Shown piece by piece: positions 50,389-60,616 of a stretch of 64,000 nucleotides of DNA. Below the pieces are notes generated by a model. It was not told where the DNA came from. It was given only the letters and a program-made list of their open reading frames with translations, and made no database searches. This DNA comes from Odoribacter sp. (GTDB lineage: Bacteria; Bacteroidota; Bacteroidia; Bacteroidales; Prolixibacteraceae). Every line of letters begins with the position of its first letter. The stretch's first letter is position 1. Where the stretch lies: NCBI GenBank assembly GCA_013824715.1, contig PNOH01000018.1, positions 28,847-92,846 on the forward strand. The letters run 5' to 3'. A program made the translations under genes and the position numbers.

Positions 50389-52089
50389 TTAATGCATTAC
50401 TATTAGGGAAGTGGAGAATTTGTTTACTCCATCAGTTCCGGTAAGATTATAATTTCCATTTTTAAGGTTCTGAACTGAAAGTTTAAAAGATTTAGATTTT
50501 TTCTTAAACGTATTATACACCACGCCCATATTGTCAGTTACAATAAAAGAATAGGTTACAGGCTCATTACTGAGATTTGTAGCGTTTAGCACACTTGAAC
50601 CAGTCACATCTGTTTGAGGTTCCTGAATGGTTACGGTTACTTCATTTGAACCGGGATTTGGAGAAACGGTTAGAGAATAACACCCATATATACTTGTGTA
50701 CATTGTTGAATAACTACCGCTTTGACCGCATTCGTTATTTACACCAACAGCAACCATCCCGCCTGAAGTTCCGGTACGTAAAGCAAGATATCTGGTATTT
50801 TGGCCGGAAACATACGTCCAGTCGAGAGGCCATGACCAATTAATTGATGTCACACCTGACAAACTGGGTATATTATAATAAACGTATGAATTGCATGGTG
50901 CTGAACCAGGTCCTGATATCGGATAATCAGAGCTACTGTATGGCCCCGAATGAACTTGATAGCTCAAGCTATAATTTTCACAACCTGAAGATACTGTTGC
51001 ATTTATTGTTCCATTACCATTTGAAACTTTTTGAAACGAACAGGGATTTGAATGTTCAGTGCCTGAAACTACGGAAATATTTGTACTTGATGTCGACCAT
51101 GTAATTGTTGCACCAGGCGGAATCTCATTTACTGAATAACTTTTAGATGTACAAATAAGATAATCACCTGTAATCGCAGAAGAATGTGTGGTAAGGGTAC
51201 AAGGATCACTAAGAGTTCCATCCCCATACGAATTATAAGCCCTAACAGTCATTACATACGAATACCCAGGCAAAAGTCCACAAATAGTCATACTTGTTGA
51301 AGCCGTACTGTTATAATAAACACCATCTTTGTAAACTTTATACCCGGTTACAGTTCCAGTTGGTGGAGTCCAGGTTAAAACGAAACTTCCGGTAGTTGGA
51401 GACGTGCCTTGCAAATTAGTTGGTTTTGGAGGGGTCGGGATAGTATAGGTACCTATAATCAATGGATCAAATAAATCTGTACCCCCGTTGCTATATTCCA
51501 ACGTATTATATGCACCAATTCCTATCTTATGATCGCCTGACTGGATTGCTGTTTGAACAACTTGTTGTAAAGCACTTGATGAAATAGTATATTTTGAGTA
51601 AGATGCTATACTGGCTTGCCCAAGTGCAGTACCATTGCGAATTAAGTTAAAAACATCCTGAGCTGTCTGGGTCTGGTAATCGGATCTGATATTTGTGAGC
51701 GCAATAGTTCCCTTTTGAGTCCCATATGGAGTCCCCGAATAAAATTCTATTCTTGCACTTGTTATTGTTCCGTACGTTGGGATACTACTTACATCATAGC
51801 TTTGAGCTTGTCTATACCTATAAAAATCAGTAGGAATTGGTTGATTGTAGCCAACCCATATAGCATTATCACTAGTATAAGTACCTCCCGGATACCAGTA
51901 ACAATAGCCACTATACGAAGATGCTTGTATCTGAAATGGCAATGTTGTCTGTCCTACTGAATTAAGATTCAGAAGGAAAAACATTAAAATTATTAATGAT
52001 ATACTTGCTGGTATTACAGAGAAAATACCGAAGCAGAGTTTGATTAATTTGATTTTTCTAATCTGTGTCATTTTAATAAGATTTATCAA
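50389..52089 (-). CDS. T9SS-exported protein with fibronectin III domain
   Basis: 566 residues. A signal/anchor (FGIFSVIPASISLIILMFFLLNLNSVGQ) precedes an N-terminal domain of about 170 residues. A fibronectin type III domain follows (PKPTNLQGTSPTTGSFVLTW, VTGYKVYKDGVYYN, GLLPGYSYVMTVRAYN), then PKD/SprB-like beta segments. The C-terminus ends in a type IX-like tail (LTVSPNPGSNEVTVTI ... NLKNGNYNLTGTDGVNKFSTSLIVMH). It is probably a cell-surface adhesin or binding protein. Confidence 0.78.
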   Translation of the reverse strand: MINLIKMTQIRKIKLIKLCFGIFSVIPASISLIILMFFLLNLNSVGQTTLPFQIQASSYSGYCYWYPGGTYTSDNAIWVGYNQPIPTDFYRYRQAQSYDVSSIPTYGTITSARIEFYSGTPYGTQKGTIALTNIRSDYQTQTAQDVFNLIRNGTALGQASIASYSKYTISSSALQQVVQTAIQSGDHKIGIGAYNTLEYSNGGTDLFDPLIIGTYTIPTPPKPTNLQGTSPTTGSFVLTWTPPTGTVTGYKVYKDGVYYNSTASTSMTICGLLPGYSYVMTVRAYNSYGDGTLSDPCTLTTHSSAITGDYLICTSKSYSVNEIPPGATITWSTSSTNISVVSGTEHSNPCSFQKVSNGNGTINATVSSGCENYSLSYQVHSGPYSSSDYPISGPGSAPCNSYVYYNIPSLSGVTSINWSWPLDWTYVSGQNTRYLALRTGTSGGMVAVGVNNECGQSGSYSTMYTSIYGCYSLTVSPNPGSNEVTVTIQEPQTDVTGSSVLNATNLSNEPVTYSFIVTDNMGVVYNTFKKKSKSFKLSVQNLKNGNYNLTGTDGVNKFSTSLIVMH

Positions 52090-52194
52090 TCATTTGACTA
52101 TTTTCACGAACCCGATTTTACCTTTATGCAGCATCGCGCATAATTACCACATAAGGCCGACCCGTTCTTGAAAGAAGGAAAGGCTCCAACTCTT

Positions 52195-52263
52195 GGCCGC
52201 ACCGGCGGGCAGTACCCGGCTGGTTTTCGAGACTCTGGCAGGGATAAATAACCCGGTGCGGCC
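52195..52263. other. GC-rich dyad in a long intergenic region
   Basis: Perfect 11-bp arms GGCCGCACCGG (52195-52205) and CCGGTGCGGCC (52253-52263) enclose 47 bases that also contain GC-rich segments. It stands out from the AT-rich 52090-52742 gap, which otherwise contains no gene. It could be a structured RNA, IS scar or regulatory site. Confidence 0.5.
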
Positions 52264-52742
52264 TTTTACACGAATTTATTGTGGCTCATCATTTGAGTGT
52301 ATTTGTTAGGTGTTATGGAAATTAACAAACTTATACGTTTTGGAAATTTTGATATCAAAAAGCTAATCAAGTCGTTTTATGCAAAATCTTCTTCCCGAAC
52401 TGGCGCCCTCTCTGATTTTGTGTTTCCGGCAAAAACCTGACTGATTGTTATGCTAATTTATGATATAAATTATGAAGAAAAAAATATATTTTGCCCCCCT
52501 TTTATGTTGCTCAATATTAGGCTGTTACAAATACCTGTTTCATGACATGTGTTAAATTGATTAAATTTAAATAGAAGGAGGGTTACCTTTTTGTTAATTT
52601 CGGAATTAATAGAAATTTTTGATTAGTGGTCAAATAATTTTCAATAATCCATTCCGATAGGTTAAATTGTTGGGATTTCATACATAAAGAAAAAGAAGAA
52701 GAAGACCCGTATGGGCGATGAAAATCTTTACCCTTCATTTCT

Positions 52743-53420
52743 TCAGCCCATCTGTTTCAGCAATTGTTCTTTAAACTGTTCCGAAACGGGTAGTTTGTGA
52801 TCGCCAATCCGTAGCATATTGCCTTCGAGGTGATCTATTTTTGAAAGATTGATCATGATAGTTCGGTGAACTTTTAAGAAGTTTGAACCTTTCAGCTTTT
52901 CCTCCCAGCTCTTGAGAGTTCCATGAACCATCAGCTTTTTGTCGCTGCAGTAAACGGTCACATAGTCGCCACAGGTTTCAATAAACAGGATATCTTCGGG
53001 CGAAATCTGGTAAATTCTTTTCCCTGATTTGACACTCAATTTATTTGGCAAAACTGGTTGTGCCCGAACATTGAATTTTTCACGTGCCTTATTCACCGCC
53101 TTGCAAAACCGTTCAAAAGAAAAGGGTTTCAGCAGAAAATCAACGGCTTCGAGGTCGAAACCATCAACTGCGTATTGCGGATATGCGGTAGTGAAAATTA
53201 CCAGAGGGGGACGGACCAGCGAACGTAAAAAACTTACTCCTGACATTTCGGGCAGGTTAATATCCAGAAACATCAAATTGATTACATTGTTATCGAGAAA
53301 TGCTTGCGCCAAAAACACATCCCGAAAAGTACCGGCACGGGTCAGACCGAGGCAAAGTTCGATGTAATGCTCCAGAATGGATTGCGCAGCGGGCTCGTCT
53401 TCAATGATGATGCAGTTCAT
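52743..53420 (-). CDS. LytTR-family response regulator
   Basis: 225 residues. The receiver domain has EDEP, the phosphoacceptor D53 in MFLDINLPEMSG and K98 in LLKPF. The LytTR DNA-binding domain (about 125-225) has YQISPEDILFIETCGDYVTVYC and FLKVHRTIMINLSKIDHLEG. It lies 76 bases downstream of its cognate histidine kinase. Target promoters are unknown. Confidence 0.9.
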   Translation of the reverse strand: MNCIIIEDEPAAQSILEHYIELCLGLTRAGTFRDVFLAQAFLDNNVINLMFLDINLPEMSGVSFLRSLVRPPLVIFTTAYPQYAVDGFDLEAVDFLLKPFSFERFCKAVNKAREKFNVRAQPVLPNKLSVKSGKRIYQISPEDILFIETCGDYVTVYCSDKKLMVHGTLKSWEEKLKGSNFLKVHRTIMINLSKIDHLEGNMLRIGDHKLPVSEQFKEQLLKQMG

Positions 53421-53496
53421 GGCAAAAACGTTACGGGTTTCGGGTATTGAGTATTGAGACTTCTAGTAACACGTATCTCGTAACTCGCAACCCGGA

Positions 53497-54741
53497 TCAT
53501 TGTTTCAGATCAAGTTTCATTTCAAGTTTGAAAATCCCGTCCATTTCCTTGTAATTCAGCGAATGACGGTCAGGATAGATCAAATGTAATCGTTTTTCAA
53601 CATTTTTGATTCCGATGCCGCCATTCTCTTCAGCATCCGTTTTTTCACGCAGTGCAATGTCGTTTTCTGTTCTGAAAATCAGTTTTTTACCGTCAAATCC
53701 TATAAATATCTGAATGTTGCCAGGATTTTTTCCGGTTCCATGTTTGAAGCAATTTTCGGCCAATGGAAGCAGAAGCAACGGAGCAACCTGAATGTCAGTA
53801 AAATCACCTTCCACAGAAAGCAAAACCTTTATGATGTCAGGATTCACGCGTTCTTTCTGCAAACCGACGTAGGTTCTGATTGTTTCAATTTCCTTTTCGA
53901 GGGGTATGGTTTCACAGGATGTATCGTACAGCACATACCTCAGAAAATCGGAAAGCTGCAAAACTATATCTGCGGTACGTTCGTCGTTTTTCGAAGCCAT
54001 CGAATATATGGTATTCAGGTTGTTGAACAGAAAGTGCGGATTGATTTGCGCTTTCAGGGCCGAGAGTTCGTTACGGGCAGCATCGCGCTTTTCAATGAGC
54101 ATTTGGGCGTACTGCCAAATCAGGAACAAAATGCTGGTAAAAATAAGGTATGCCGCTACGATCAGGATAAGCTCCCATATCCGGAAATAGGAAATATAAT
54201 AGAGGCTTGGAAAGATTTTATCAATGAATAAGTCGAACACAGTAAAATTCAGGAATGAAGTCAGAATGCACAATCCGCAGGCATAAAGCAGGTACACCCC
54301 AAACCTGCTTCGGCTCAGGAACCGGGCAATCAAAACCTTCAGGTTAAAATAAACAGCCGTAACGATGGTAGCATGAAAGACGACCACGTAAAGGAAATTC
54401 TTCACAAAATATTCTAAAAAACCCGCAACATCATCTTTATTGCCGTCAGGTTTTACCAATTGCAGGATAACATATCCGATTGGAACCAGAAACAAAATGC
54501 TGACTGGTATTTTTATCCAAAGCCGGGCTTTTTTAACCAACCATATCAACGGCAGTGTGCAGTATAACAGGAAAAGAAAATTAACAAGCAGAATAAAATC
54601 CCATTCCACGCCAAAGCCCTGAACAGCAAAAGTTGACTCAACGCCGGGATTGAAAACAACATTCCAGAAATTGAACGAGACAAACCAGAAGAGCAGGTGC
54701 AAAACGGTTATCAGTTGTTTTTTTAAGTAAATGATCTTCAT
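53497..54741 (-). CDS. LytS/YehU-like sensor histidine kinase
   Basis: 414 residues. Six membrane segments lie in residues 12-210 and a short coiled coil leads to the His_kinase domain ALKAQINPHFLFNNLNTIYSMA with H236, then the ATP-binding region APLLLLPLAENCFKHGTGKNPGN and GIGIKNVEKRLHLIYP. The N-terminal bundle is the probable sensor. It is paired with the LytTR regulator downstream and 6 bases from the upstream lipoprotein gene. Confidence 0.88.
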   Translation of the reverse strand: MKIIYLKKQLITVLHLLFWFVSFNFWNVVFNPGVESTFAVQGFGVEWDFILLVNFLFLLYCTLPLIWLVKKARLWIKIPVSILFLVPIGYVILQLVKPDGNKDDVAGFLEYFVKNFLYVVVFHATIVTAVYFNLKVLIARFLSRSRFGVYLLYACGLCILTSFLNFTVFDLFIDKIFPSLYYISYFRIWELILIVAAYLIFTSILFLIWQYAQMLIEKRDAARNELSALKAQINPHFLFNNLNTIYSMASKNDERTADIVLQLSDFLRYVLYDTSCETIPLEKEIETIRTYVGLQKERVNPDIIKVLLSVEGDFTDIQVAPLLLLPLAENCFKHGTGKNPGNIQIFIGFDGKKLIFRTENDIALREKTDAEENGGIGIKNVEKRLHLIYPDRHSLNYKEMDGIFKLEMKLDLKQ

Positions 54742-54747
54742 AGCCTC

Positions 54748-55464
54748 TTAATTTATTCGGTTTAGTTTCAGCATGGCAGGCTGGTCGTCCCAGTCAATAA
54801 ATCTTTTTTGGTCGGCATACCGTTCAATCATTTCTGTCAAATCTTTTGAAGATGCTGTGAGCAGCAATCGTTTTGCATCCTCAACCCAACGGTATTTTAT
54901 CCTTACCCGTTTCTCTTCAATCATACTTTTCATGTATTCGTTGCCAAGCCATGACACTTTAAGTTGGTTGTTCTGAACCGTAATTCTGGCCAACGTATGA
55001 ACGGTAAAATAATTTTCCTTTGCCATCCTGCTTTCTTTGATAGCGGTCAGTTCACGAGGACAGAAATCGCCGTACAAAACTCCATTTATTTTGAAAAGAG
55101 TCAAATGAAACTGATATTGCGCCGAATCGGGATTACTTCCGGTTAGTTTCACCACATAATAATTCTGGGGCTTGAATACCAGGGAATCTGTACCTTGTTT
55201 ATTCTTTTGCTTTTCTTCAGAAATGAATTGTTTGATTTGCCAAACAGAAGTTGTGTCGGACATTTCCCAGTGGCTGCTGTTTTTTTCAGTCGAATCTTTT
55301 TTAGACTGAATCGGGTGAACAGACCAGTTTCCCTCAATTTCAGGAGAAAGAGCGATGTTATTACCGACATAGAACGGGTTCAGCGAACAAATCATGATAA
55401 AATCGGAACATCCTGAGATGAACAGTAAAATTCCGGAGATAATCAGTAGTTTTTGTAGTTTCAT
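54748..55464 (-). CDS. Hypothetical lipoprotein of the two-component operon
   Basis: 238 residues with a lipobox (LLIISGILLFISGCSDF). The body includes EIEGNWSVHP, VVKLTGSNPDSAQYQFHLTLFKINGVLYGDFCPREL and a helical tail, a pattern like small lipocalin-type beta domains. Family not recognised. The 6-bp spacing to the kinase suggests it contributes to signal input or is co-regulated. Confidence 0.6.
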   Translation of the reverse strand: MKLQKLLIISGILLFISGCSDFIMICSLNPFYVGNNIALSPEIEGNWSVHPIQSKKDSTEKNSSHWEMSDTTSVWQIKQFISEEKQKNKQGTDSLVFKPQNYYVVKLTGSNPDSAQYQFHLTLFKINGVLYGDFCPRELTAIKESRMAKENYFTVHTLARITVQNNQLKVSWLGNEYMKSMIEEKRVRIKYRWVEDAKRLLLTASSKDLTEMIERYADQKRFIDWDDQPAMLKLNRIN

Positions 55465-55588
55465 AATCTTTGGTTTTAATTCCTGAACCGAAGATAGAGT
55501 GAATAAAACCGGATGGAAACTTTTTTCGATGAATTGCCCGGTTTTTTCGATGGGGAAGGATTGAACTCGTATTTCTCCTGTTTTTAAT

Positions 55589-55596
55589 TACATTTG
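55589..55596 (+). promoter_or_regulatory. -7 box upstream of the dipeptidase gene
   Basis: TACATTTG matches TAnnTTTG exactly and covers the TTG at 55594, so the latter is not the start codon. The ATG at 55627 lies 30 bases downstream. Confidence 0.5.
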
Positions 55597-55626
55597 AAAC
55601 TTTTAAATCGAAAATCAACCAAACCG

Positions 55627-56886
55627 ATGATTACTAAAGCATTGACATTCTTCCTGATTTCAGGAGCATTGATGGGATTTACTACCGATAAGGATTTGAG
55701 TAAGCAGGAAAAGAAAGCCCGGCGAATACATGCCAAATGCTTAACTGTTGATACCCATTGCGATACCCCAATGCTCATGATCAAACCAGGGTTCAACGTT
55801 CGCGAAGAACATGTATCTCCAAAAAGCAAGGTTGATTTGCCTCGAATGAAAACAGGTGGACTGGATGCCATGTTTTTTGCTGTATATACCGGGCAAAAAC
55901 CACGCAACGATGAAAATTACAACAAAACCTATAAATTGGCTAACCAGATGCTCGATTCCATTCATTCGATGCTCCGGAAAAACAATGATCTGGCCACTCT
56001 GGCCTTGAAAGCTGAAGACCTTGCAAAAATTGAAGAAACCGGGAAACGGGCTATTTACATTGGCATGGAAAACGGGTTTCCGCTGGCCAAAGATATATCA
56101 CGGGTCGAAGAATTCTATAAAAGAGGCGTTCGCTATATCACGCTTTGCCATTCGTATCACAACGATATCTGCGATTCTTCGAGCGACAGCAAACCTGCCG
56201 AACACCATGGAGTGAGCGATTTTGGTAAACTGGTTATCGCCGAGATGAACCGGCTGGGAATGATGATTGATGTTTCGCATGCTTCGGACAAATCGTTTTT
56301 CGATGCCATGAAACAAAGTAAGGCTCCAATTATCGCTTCACACAGTTCGATGCGCACTATTGCCGAAAACGATCGGAATATGTCGGATGAAATGATTAAA
56401 AAACTTGCCGAAAAAGGCGGTGTGATCCAAATTTGCCTGCTCGACGAGTACATCATGAAACCCGATACAACCACTATTCAGTATCGTGGCGTAAAACGAT
56501 TACGGAAATATTACCGCGCCAATGCCGACAAATTAAATGACAAGGAAAAAGAAGCCTTGTTTCAGGAATGGGAAGGAATAAAAGCAAAAGATTTGAAGAA
56601 CATGCCAGGCGTGAAAGAATTGGTTGATCACATTGATCATGTAAAAAATCTGGTTGGGGTTGATTATGTCGGAATAGGGAGCGATTTCGACGGAGGTGGC
56701 GGCCTGCGCGATTGTGCCGATGTAAGCCAGTTCCCTAATATCACTTTGGAATTGGTAAGGCGAGGATATAGCGAAAAAGAAATCCGGAAAATCTGGGGCG
56801 GCAATCTGTTGCGTGTTTTCAGGGAAGTAGAAAAATATGCGGAAAGGGTTAAAAACACTCATCATTTGGCAGTTGGCAAAATCTAA
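55627..56886 (+). CDS. Peptidase M19 (membrane-type) dipeptidase
   Basis: 419 residues from the ATG at 55627. A signal peptide (ITKALTFFLISGALMGF) precedes the zinc dipeptidase fold: CLTVDTHCDTP (HxD), AIYIGMENGF (bridging Glu), YITLCHSYHND (His), MMIDVSHASD, APIIASHSSMR and DYVGIGSDFDGGGG. It hydrolyses dipeptides in the periplasm or at the surface; family members include renal dipeptidase-type enzymes. Confidence 0.88.
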   Translation: MITKALTFFLISGALMGFTTDKDLSKQEKKARRIHAKCLTVDTHCDTPMLMIKPGFNVREEHVSPKSKVDLPRMKTGGLDAMFFAVYTGQKPRNDENYNKTYKLANQMLDSIHSMLRKNNDLATLALKAEDLAKIEETGKRAIYIGMENGFPLAKDISRVEEFYKRGVRYITLCHSYHNDICDSSSDSKPAEHHGVSDFGKLVIAEMNRLGMMIDVSHASDKSFFDAMKQSKAPIIASHSSMRTIAENDRNMSDEMIKKLAEKGGVIQICLLDEYIMKPDTTTIQYRGVKRLRKYYRANADKLNDKEKEALFQEWEGIKAKDLKNMPGVKELVDHIDHVKNLVGVDYVGIGSDFDGGGGLRDCADVSQFPNITLELVRRGYSEKEIRKIWGGNLLRVFREVEKYAERVKNTHHLAVGKI

Positions 56887-56968
56887 ATTAAATGCTTGAT
56901 TTTCTTTTGCGGTTATTGTTTTTTCCAGGAAGCTAATTTTATATCTTTGATTCAGAAAATCAAAAGCA

Positions 56969-57289
56969 ATGGATAAGAAACATTTAGCAAAAGAAATAAA
57001 GCAACACCTCAATACTCATTTAGATAATGTGATAACGGATGTAGTATTATTTGGCTCACAGATGGAAGGCACTGCTACAGCCGATTCCGATTTTGATGTG
57101 TTGATTATCTTGAAAACAGAAGATTCACGCTCCATCAGAAAGTTGATCAATGATCTTTGTTATGATTTCGACCTAAAATACAACATCTTTCTTGATACTC
57201 AAATCATTTCAGAAGAAGAACTTGCCCATGGATTAAGAGGCAAACATCCCATTTTCAAAAAGGCAATGAAGGAGGGACTTCACGCATGA
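56969..57289 (+). CDS. MNT-type nucleotidyltransferase antitoxin
   Basis: 106 residues with the minimal nucleotidyltransferase signature VVLFGSQMEGTATADSDFDVLI (GSx10DxD). Paired with the HEPN gene by a 4-bp ATGA overlap. In known MNT/HEPN pairs the MNT enzyme AMPylates or otherwise blocks the HEPN RNase. Confidence 0.85.
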   Translation: MDKKHLAKEIKQHLNTHLDNVITDVVLFGSQMEGTATADSDFDVLIILKTEDSRSIRKLINDLCYDFDLKYNIFLDTQIISEEELAHGLRGKHPIFKKAMKEGLHA

Positions 57290-57693
57290 TGTACGATGCA
57301 GACAGGCAAGTTCTGGTCGAATACAGGGTGTCGCAGGCCGAGCAATCAATTCTGGAGGTTGAAAAACTGATTGAATTTGATTTGTTGAATATCGCTGTAA
57401 ACCGCATCTATTATGGAATGTTTTATTGTCTGAATGCTTTGGCTATTCAGGATGAATATCAATCTTCAAAGCATTTACAATTAATGGGTTGGTTTAATCA
57501 GACTTATATTAAAACAGGAGTGATTGATGTGAAGTATGGTAGGATTCTGCGCGATGCATATAAGAACAGGTCTGATGGTGATTACGCACCGTTTATTGTA
57601 TTTGGGAAAGAGGATGTTGCGGCAATGTTCCATGGTATGAAAGACTTTGTGGAGACGGTTTGTAGTCTAATCAGAAAACGTTATCAGCTATAA
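57286..57693 (+). CDS. HEPN-domain toxin
   Basis: 135 residues, helical. AVNRIYYGMFYCLNALAI and the later LRDAYKNRSDGDYAPF are the HEPN signature, with the RxxxDY variant of the RNase motif. It is probably a ribonuclease neutralised by the upstream MNT protein. Confidence 0.82.
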   Translation: MMYDADRQVLVEYRVSQAEQSILEVEKLIEFDLLNIAVNRIYYGMFYCLNALAIQDEYQSSKHLQLMGWFNQTYIKTGVIDVKYGRILRDAYKNRSDGDYAPFIVFGKEDVAAMFHGMKDFVETVCSLIRKRYQL

Positions 57694-57806
57694 TTTAAAC
57701 AACTTTTCCTGTAGGTTCCATTTCCCCTCATAGAATTCTACTTTTTTATTTACGCAACCTTTTGAGCAAATAATCAGTCTGTATTAAGTCTTTAATTCAG
57801 GAATCC

Positions 57807-58202
57807 ATGAAACTTACTGTTTGTGCTTATATCATTTTCCTTTTATTTTCAATTGCCTGCAAGAAAGAGGTGAAAGATGATCTGTCAATTAATCAGATCG
57901 AAAGCCATATTAAAATAATTCCTGAAAGTCCCTCCAGCAAAGAAGAAATCAAGCTGGTGATTTATGACGACTGTACTTACAATACACTTTCCAAAAATAA
58001 ACGCACTGGTAAAATCATTGACATTGAGAAGCAGTTCAACAGCATGATGAAATGGCCATGTGTGCAGCGTAACGATACAATTCCGATCGGAAAATTACCT
58101 GAAGGAACCTACACCGTAAACTACAAACTTCTCGATATTTCCACTCAGGTCACCCAGCCAATTGCCTTTTCAACTTCATTTGATCTGGTTGTTTCCAGAT
58201 AG
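57807..58202 (+). CDS. Small hypothetical lipoprotein
   Basis: 131 residues with a lipoprotein signal (LTVCAYIIFLLFSIACKK). The body has an immunoglobulin-like beta pattern (EEIKLVIYDDCTYNTL, LPEGTYTVNYKLLD) found in small exported proteins. Family not recognised. Confidence 0.65.
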   Translation: MKLTVCAYIIFLLFSIACKKEVKDDLSINQIESHIKIIPESPSSKEEIKLVIYDDCTYNTLSKNKRTGKIIDIEKQFNSMMKWPCVQRNDTIPIGKLPEGTYTVNYKLLDISTQVTQPIAFSTSFDLVVSR

Positions 58203-58307
58203 TTTTGGGTTAAAGTTACTTTACGAATCACCAATATCTCTCCTGAAAAAGTTCTGCCATGAACTAAAAGCACTATTTTCGCACTGATTTTCAAAACAAA
58301 TCATTTT

Positions 58308-60221
58308 ATGGCAGAAAAATATATCGGGCTATTTGAAGAATTTCCTCCTGTCAGTACTCAGCAGTGGATGGATAAGGTTACTGCTGACCTGAAAGGTGCC
58401 GACTATAACAAAAAGTTGGTCTGGAAAACAAATGAAGGCATTGACGTTCAACCTTTTTACAGGGAAGAAAATCTGGAGAAACTGGATTACCTGAACAGTC
58501 TGCCGGGTGAGTTTCCTTTTGTACGTGGAAACAAAAAGAACAACAACGGGTGGCTGGTACGACAGAGTATTCCGGTGATAGATCTTGCTGAAGCCAACAA
58601 AAAAGCTCTGACTTATCTGATGAAAGGGGTAGATTCGTTGGCTTTCGAATTTAAAGAATCCGGCGAATTAACGTTTGCCGATTTGGCCATTTTACTGAAA
58701 GACATTCAATTGGAAGCCGTTGAAGTGAACTTTGCAGGAAATTGTTGTTCACGCAAAGTTGCTGAAGCTTTCACTGAGTTCGTGAAACAAGGCAGTTGGG
58801 ATCCGAAAACAATCCGCGCTTCAGTGGAGTACGATCCGTTTGGAAAGTATGCCCTGACTGGTAAATTCCGGAAAAGTCAGGACCATGCGATTGAAAATGT
58901 GATCAAAATGATTCGGTCAACTACCGAACTGTCGAAGTTCAGGACACTTGCCGTGAATGGCAAGAACTTCGGAAACGCCGGATCCACCATCGTTCAGGAA
59001 TTGGCTTACTCACTGGCTTTAGGAGCTGAATACCTGACTGCATTGACGGATGGCGGTTCGACTGATTCGACAGGCTCATCAACCAGCTCACCAACCGGAC
59101 TTACTGTTGATGCCGTGGCAAAAAAAATGAAATTCAATCTGTCAATCAGTGCCAACTATTTCCTCGAAATAGCCAAACTGCGCGCTGGCCGCCTGTTGTG
59201 GGCCCAGATTGTAAAAGCTTACAATCCTGAATGTGAATGTTCATGCAAAATGATCGTTCATGCCGAGACCGGAACCTGGAACAAAACCGTTTACGATCCT
59301 TACGTGAATGCGCTTCGTACTCAAACTGAAGCCATGAGCGCTTCGTTAGGTGGCGCCGATTCAATCACGGTTCTTCCTTTTAATGCCATTTATGAAGACT
59401 CCACCTGGTTTTCGGATCGTATTGCACGTAACCAGCAATTACTCCTGAAAGAAGAAGCAAACTTTGATAAAATTGCCGATCCAGGCGCCGGTTCCTATTA
59501 CATTGAAGAACTGACTGCCGCAATTGCCGATCAGGCCTGGAAACTATTTCTGGAAGTTCAGGATAAAGGTGGATTCCTTGCCGCACTTCGCGAAGGATTC
59601 ATTCAGGCTGAGATTAAAAAGATGGCCGGCAAACGCGATCTGAATATTGCAACCCGTCGCGAAAGCCTGCTCGGAACCAATCAATTTCCGAATTTCAATG
59701 AAAAATTGGACCAGGAAATGAACCCTGCCGTTTTTGCTCCTGTAGATTTGACTTCAGAAGGAGCTGAAATCGAAACGCTGAAACCTTACCGTGGAGCCCA
59801 GGCTTTCGAAGCGCTTCGTTATAAAACCGATGTTTTTGCCCGTACCAACAAACGTCCGCTGGCTTTCATGATGCCAATCGGAAACCTGAATATGCGCAAA
59901 GCCCGTGCACAATTTGCCTGCAACTTCTTTGCTGTCGCAGGTTTCGATGTGCTCGACAACAATGGGTTCAAAACCGTTGAAGAAGGCTGGAAGGCCGCTC
60001 AGGAAGCTGGCGCTCAAATCGTAGTTCTCTGCAGTTCAGACGACGAATATACTGAATTTGCTCCAGTTGCATTCGAGGCCGTTGCCGGAAAAGCCATCTT
60101 CGTAGTTGCCGGCGCTCCTGCCAATATGGATGAACTGAAAGCAAAGGGAATTGCCAATTACATCAACGTAAAGAGTAATCTGTTGGAAGAGTTGAAAGCG
60201 TATCAAAGTAAATTGTTATAA
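58308..60221 (+). CDS. mutA: Methylmalonyl-CoA mutase small (beta) subunit
   Basis: 637 residues. The TIM-barrel region includes WMDKVTADLKGADYNKKLVWKTNEG, RIARNQQLLLKEEANFDKIADPGAGSYY, and the C-terminal flavodoxin-like domain (AQFACNFFAVAGFDVLDNNGFKTVEEG) lacks the DxHxxG cobalamin motif, as in other MutA subunits. It pairs with MutB to interconvert methylmalonyl-CoA and succinyl-CoA in propionate formation. A small four-helix-bundle gene separates it from mutB. Confidence 0.92.
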   Translation: MAEKYIGLFEEFPPVSTQQWMDKVTADLKGADYNKKLVWKTNEGIDVQPFYREENLEKLDYLNSLPGEFPFVRGNKKNNNGWLVRQSIPVIDLAEANKKALTYLMKGVDSLAFEFKESGELTFADLAILLKDIQLEAVEVNFAGNCCSRKVAEAFTEFVKQGSWDPKTIRASVEYDPFGKYALTGKFRKSQDHAIENVIKMIRSTTELSKFRTLAVNGKNFGNAGSTIVQELAYSLALGAEYLTALTDGGSTDSTGSSTSSPTGLTVDAVAKKMKFNLSISANYFLEIAKLRAGRLLWAQIVKAYNPECECSCKMIVHAETGTWNKTVYDPYVNALRTQTEAMSASLGGADSITVLPFNAIYEDSTWFSDRIARNQQLLLKEEANFDKIADPGAGSYYIEELTAAIADQAWKLFLEVQDKGGFLAALREGFIQAEIKKMAGKRDLNIATRRESLLGTNQFPNFNEKLDQEMNPAVFAPVDLTSEGAEIETLKPYRGAQAFEALRYKTDVFARTNKRPLAFMMPIGNLNMRKARAQFACNFFAVAGFDVLDNNGFKTVEEGWKAAQEAGAQIVVLCSSDDEYTEFAPVAFEAVAGKAIFVVAGAPANMDELKAKGIANYINVKSNLLEELKAYQSKLL

Positions 60222-60265
60222 GACATCAGATATTAGATAACAGATATTAGACTAAAACCCTCGCT

Positions 60266-60616
60266 ATGCATAATTATAAGGAAATGAAAATCTGGCAAAA
60301 AGCCAGAACGCTTGTTAAAGTTGTTTATGAAATATCGAAGAAGCTTCCAAAAGAAGAACTTTATGGATTGACTTCACAAATCAGACGTGCGGTTGTTTCA
60401 ATTCCTGCCAATATTGCTGAAGGTGCTGGTCGTGGGACTGATCGCGATTTCCATCATTTTCTGGATATTTCAAGAGGTTCACTTTTTGAACTGGACACTT
60501 TATTGATTCTGACGAATGATCTTGATTACATAACTGAAAGTGATTTAAATCCTGCATTCGAAAGCATCTCCGAAATTATCAAAATGATGATCTCCTTCCA
60601 GAACCGCCTAGTCTAA
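60266..60616 (+). CDS. Four-helix-bundle (S23-type) protein inserted between mutA and mutB
   Basis: 116 residues: [64 protein letters not shown], the signature of the family named after an rRNA intervening-sequence protein. It is encoded inside a metabolic operon, flanked by short similar sequences (CAGATATTAGA before, TAATATCTATCATCTA after), which suggests insertion as a small mobile unit. Function unknown. Confidence 0.85.
   Translation: MHNYKEMKIWQKARTLVKVVYEISKKLPKEELYGLTSQIRRAVVSIPANIAEGAGRGTDRDFHHFLDISRGSLFELDTLLILTNDLDYITESDLNPAFESISEIIKMMISFQNRLV

Noticed and set aside
58203..58307. Cobalamin riboswitch upstream of mutA
   Set aside because: The mutA leader is too short and lacks the conserved B12-box and GCC-rich pairing elements.
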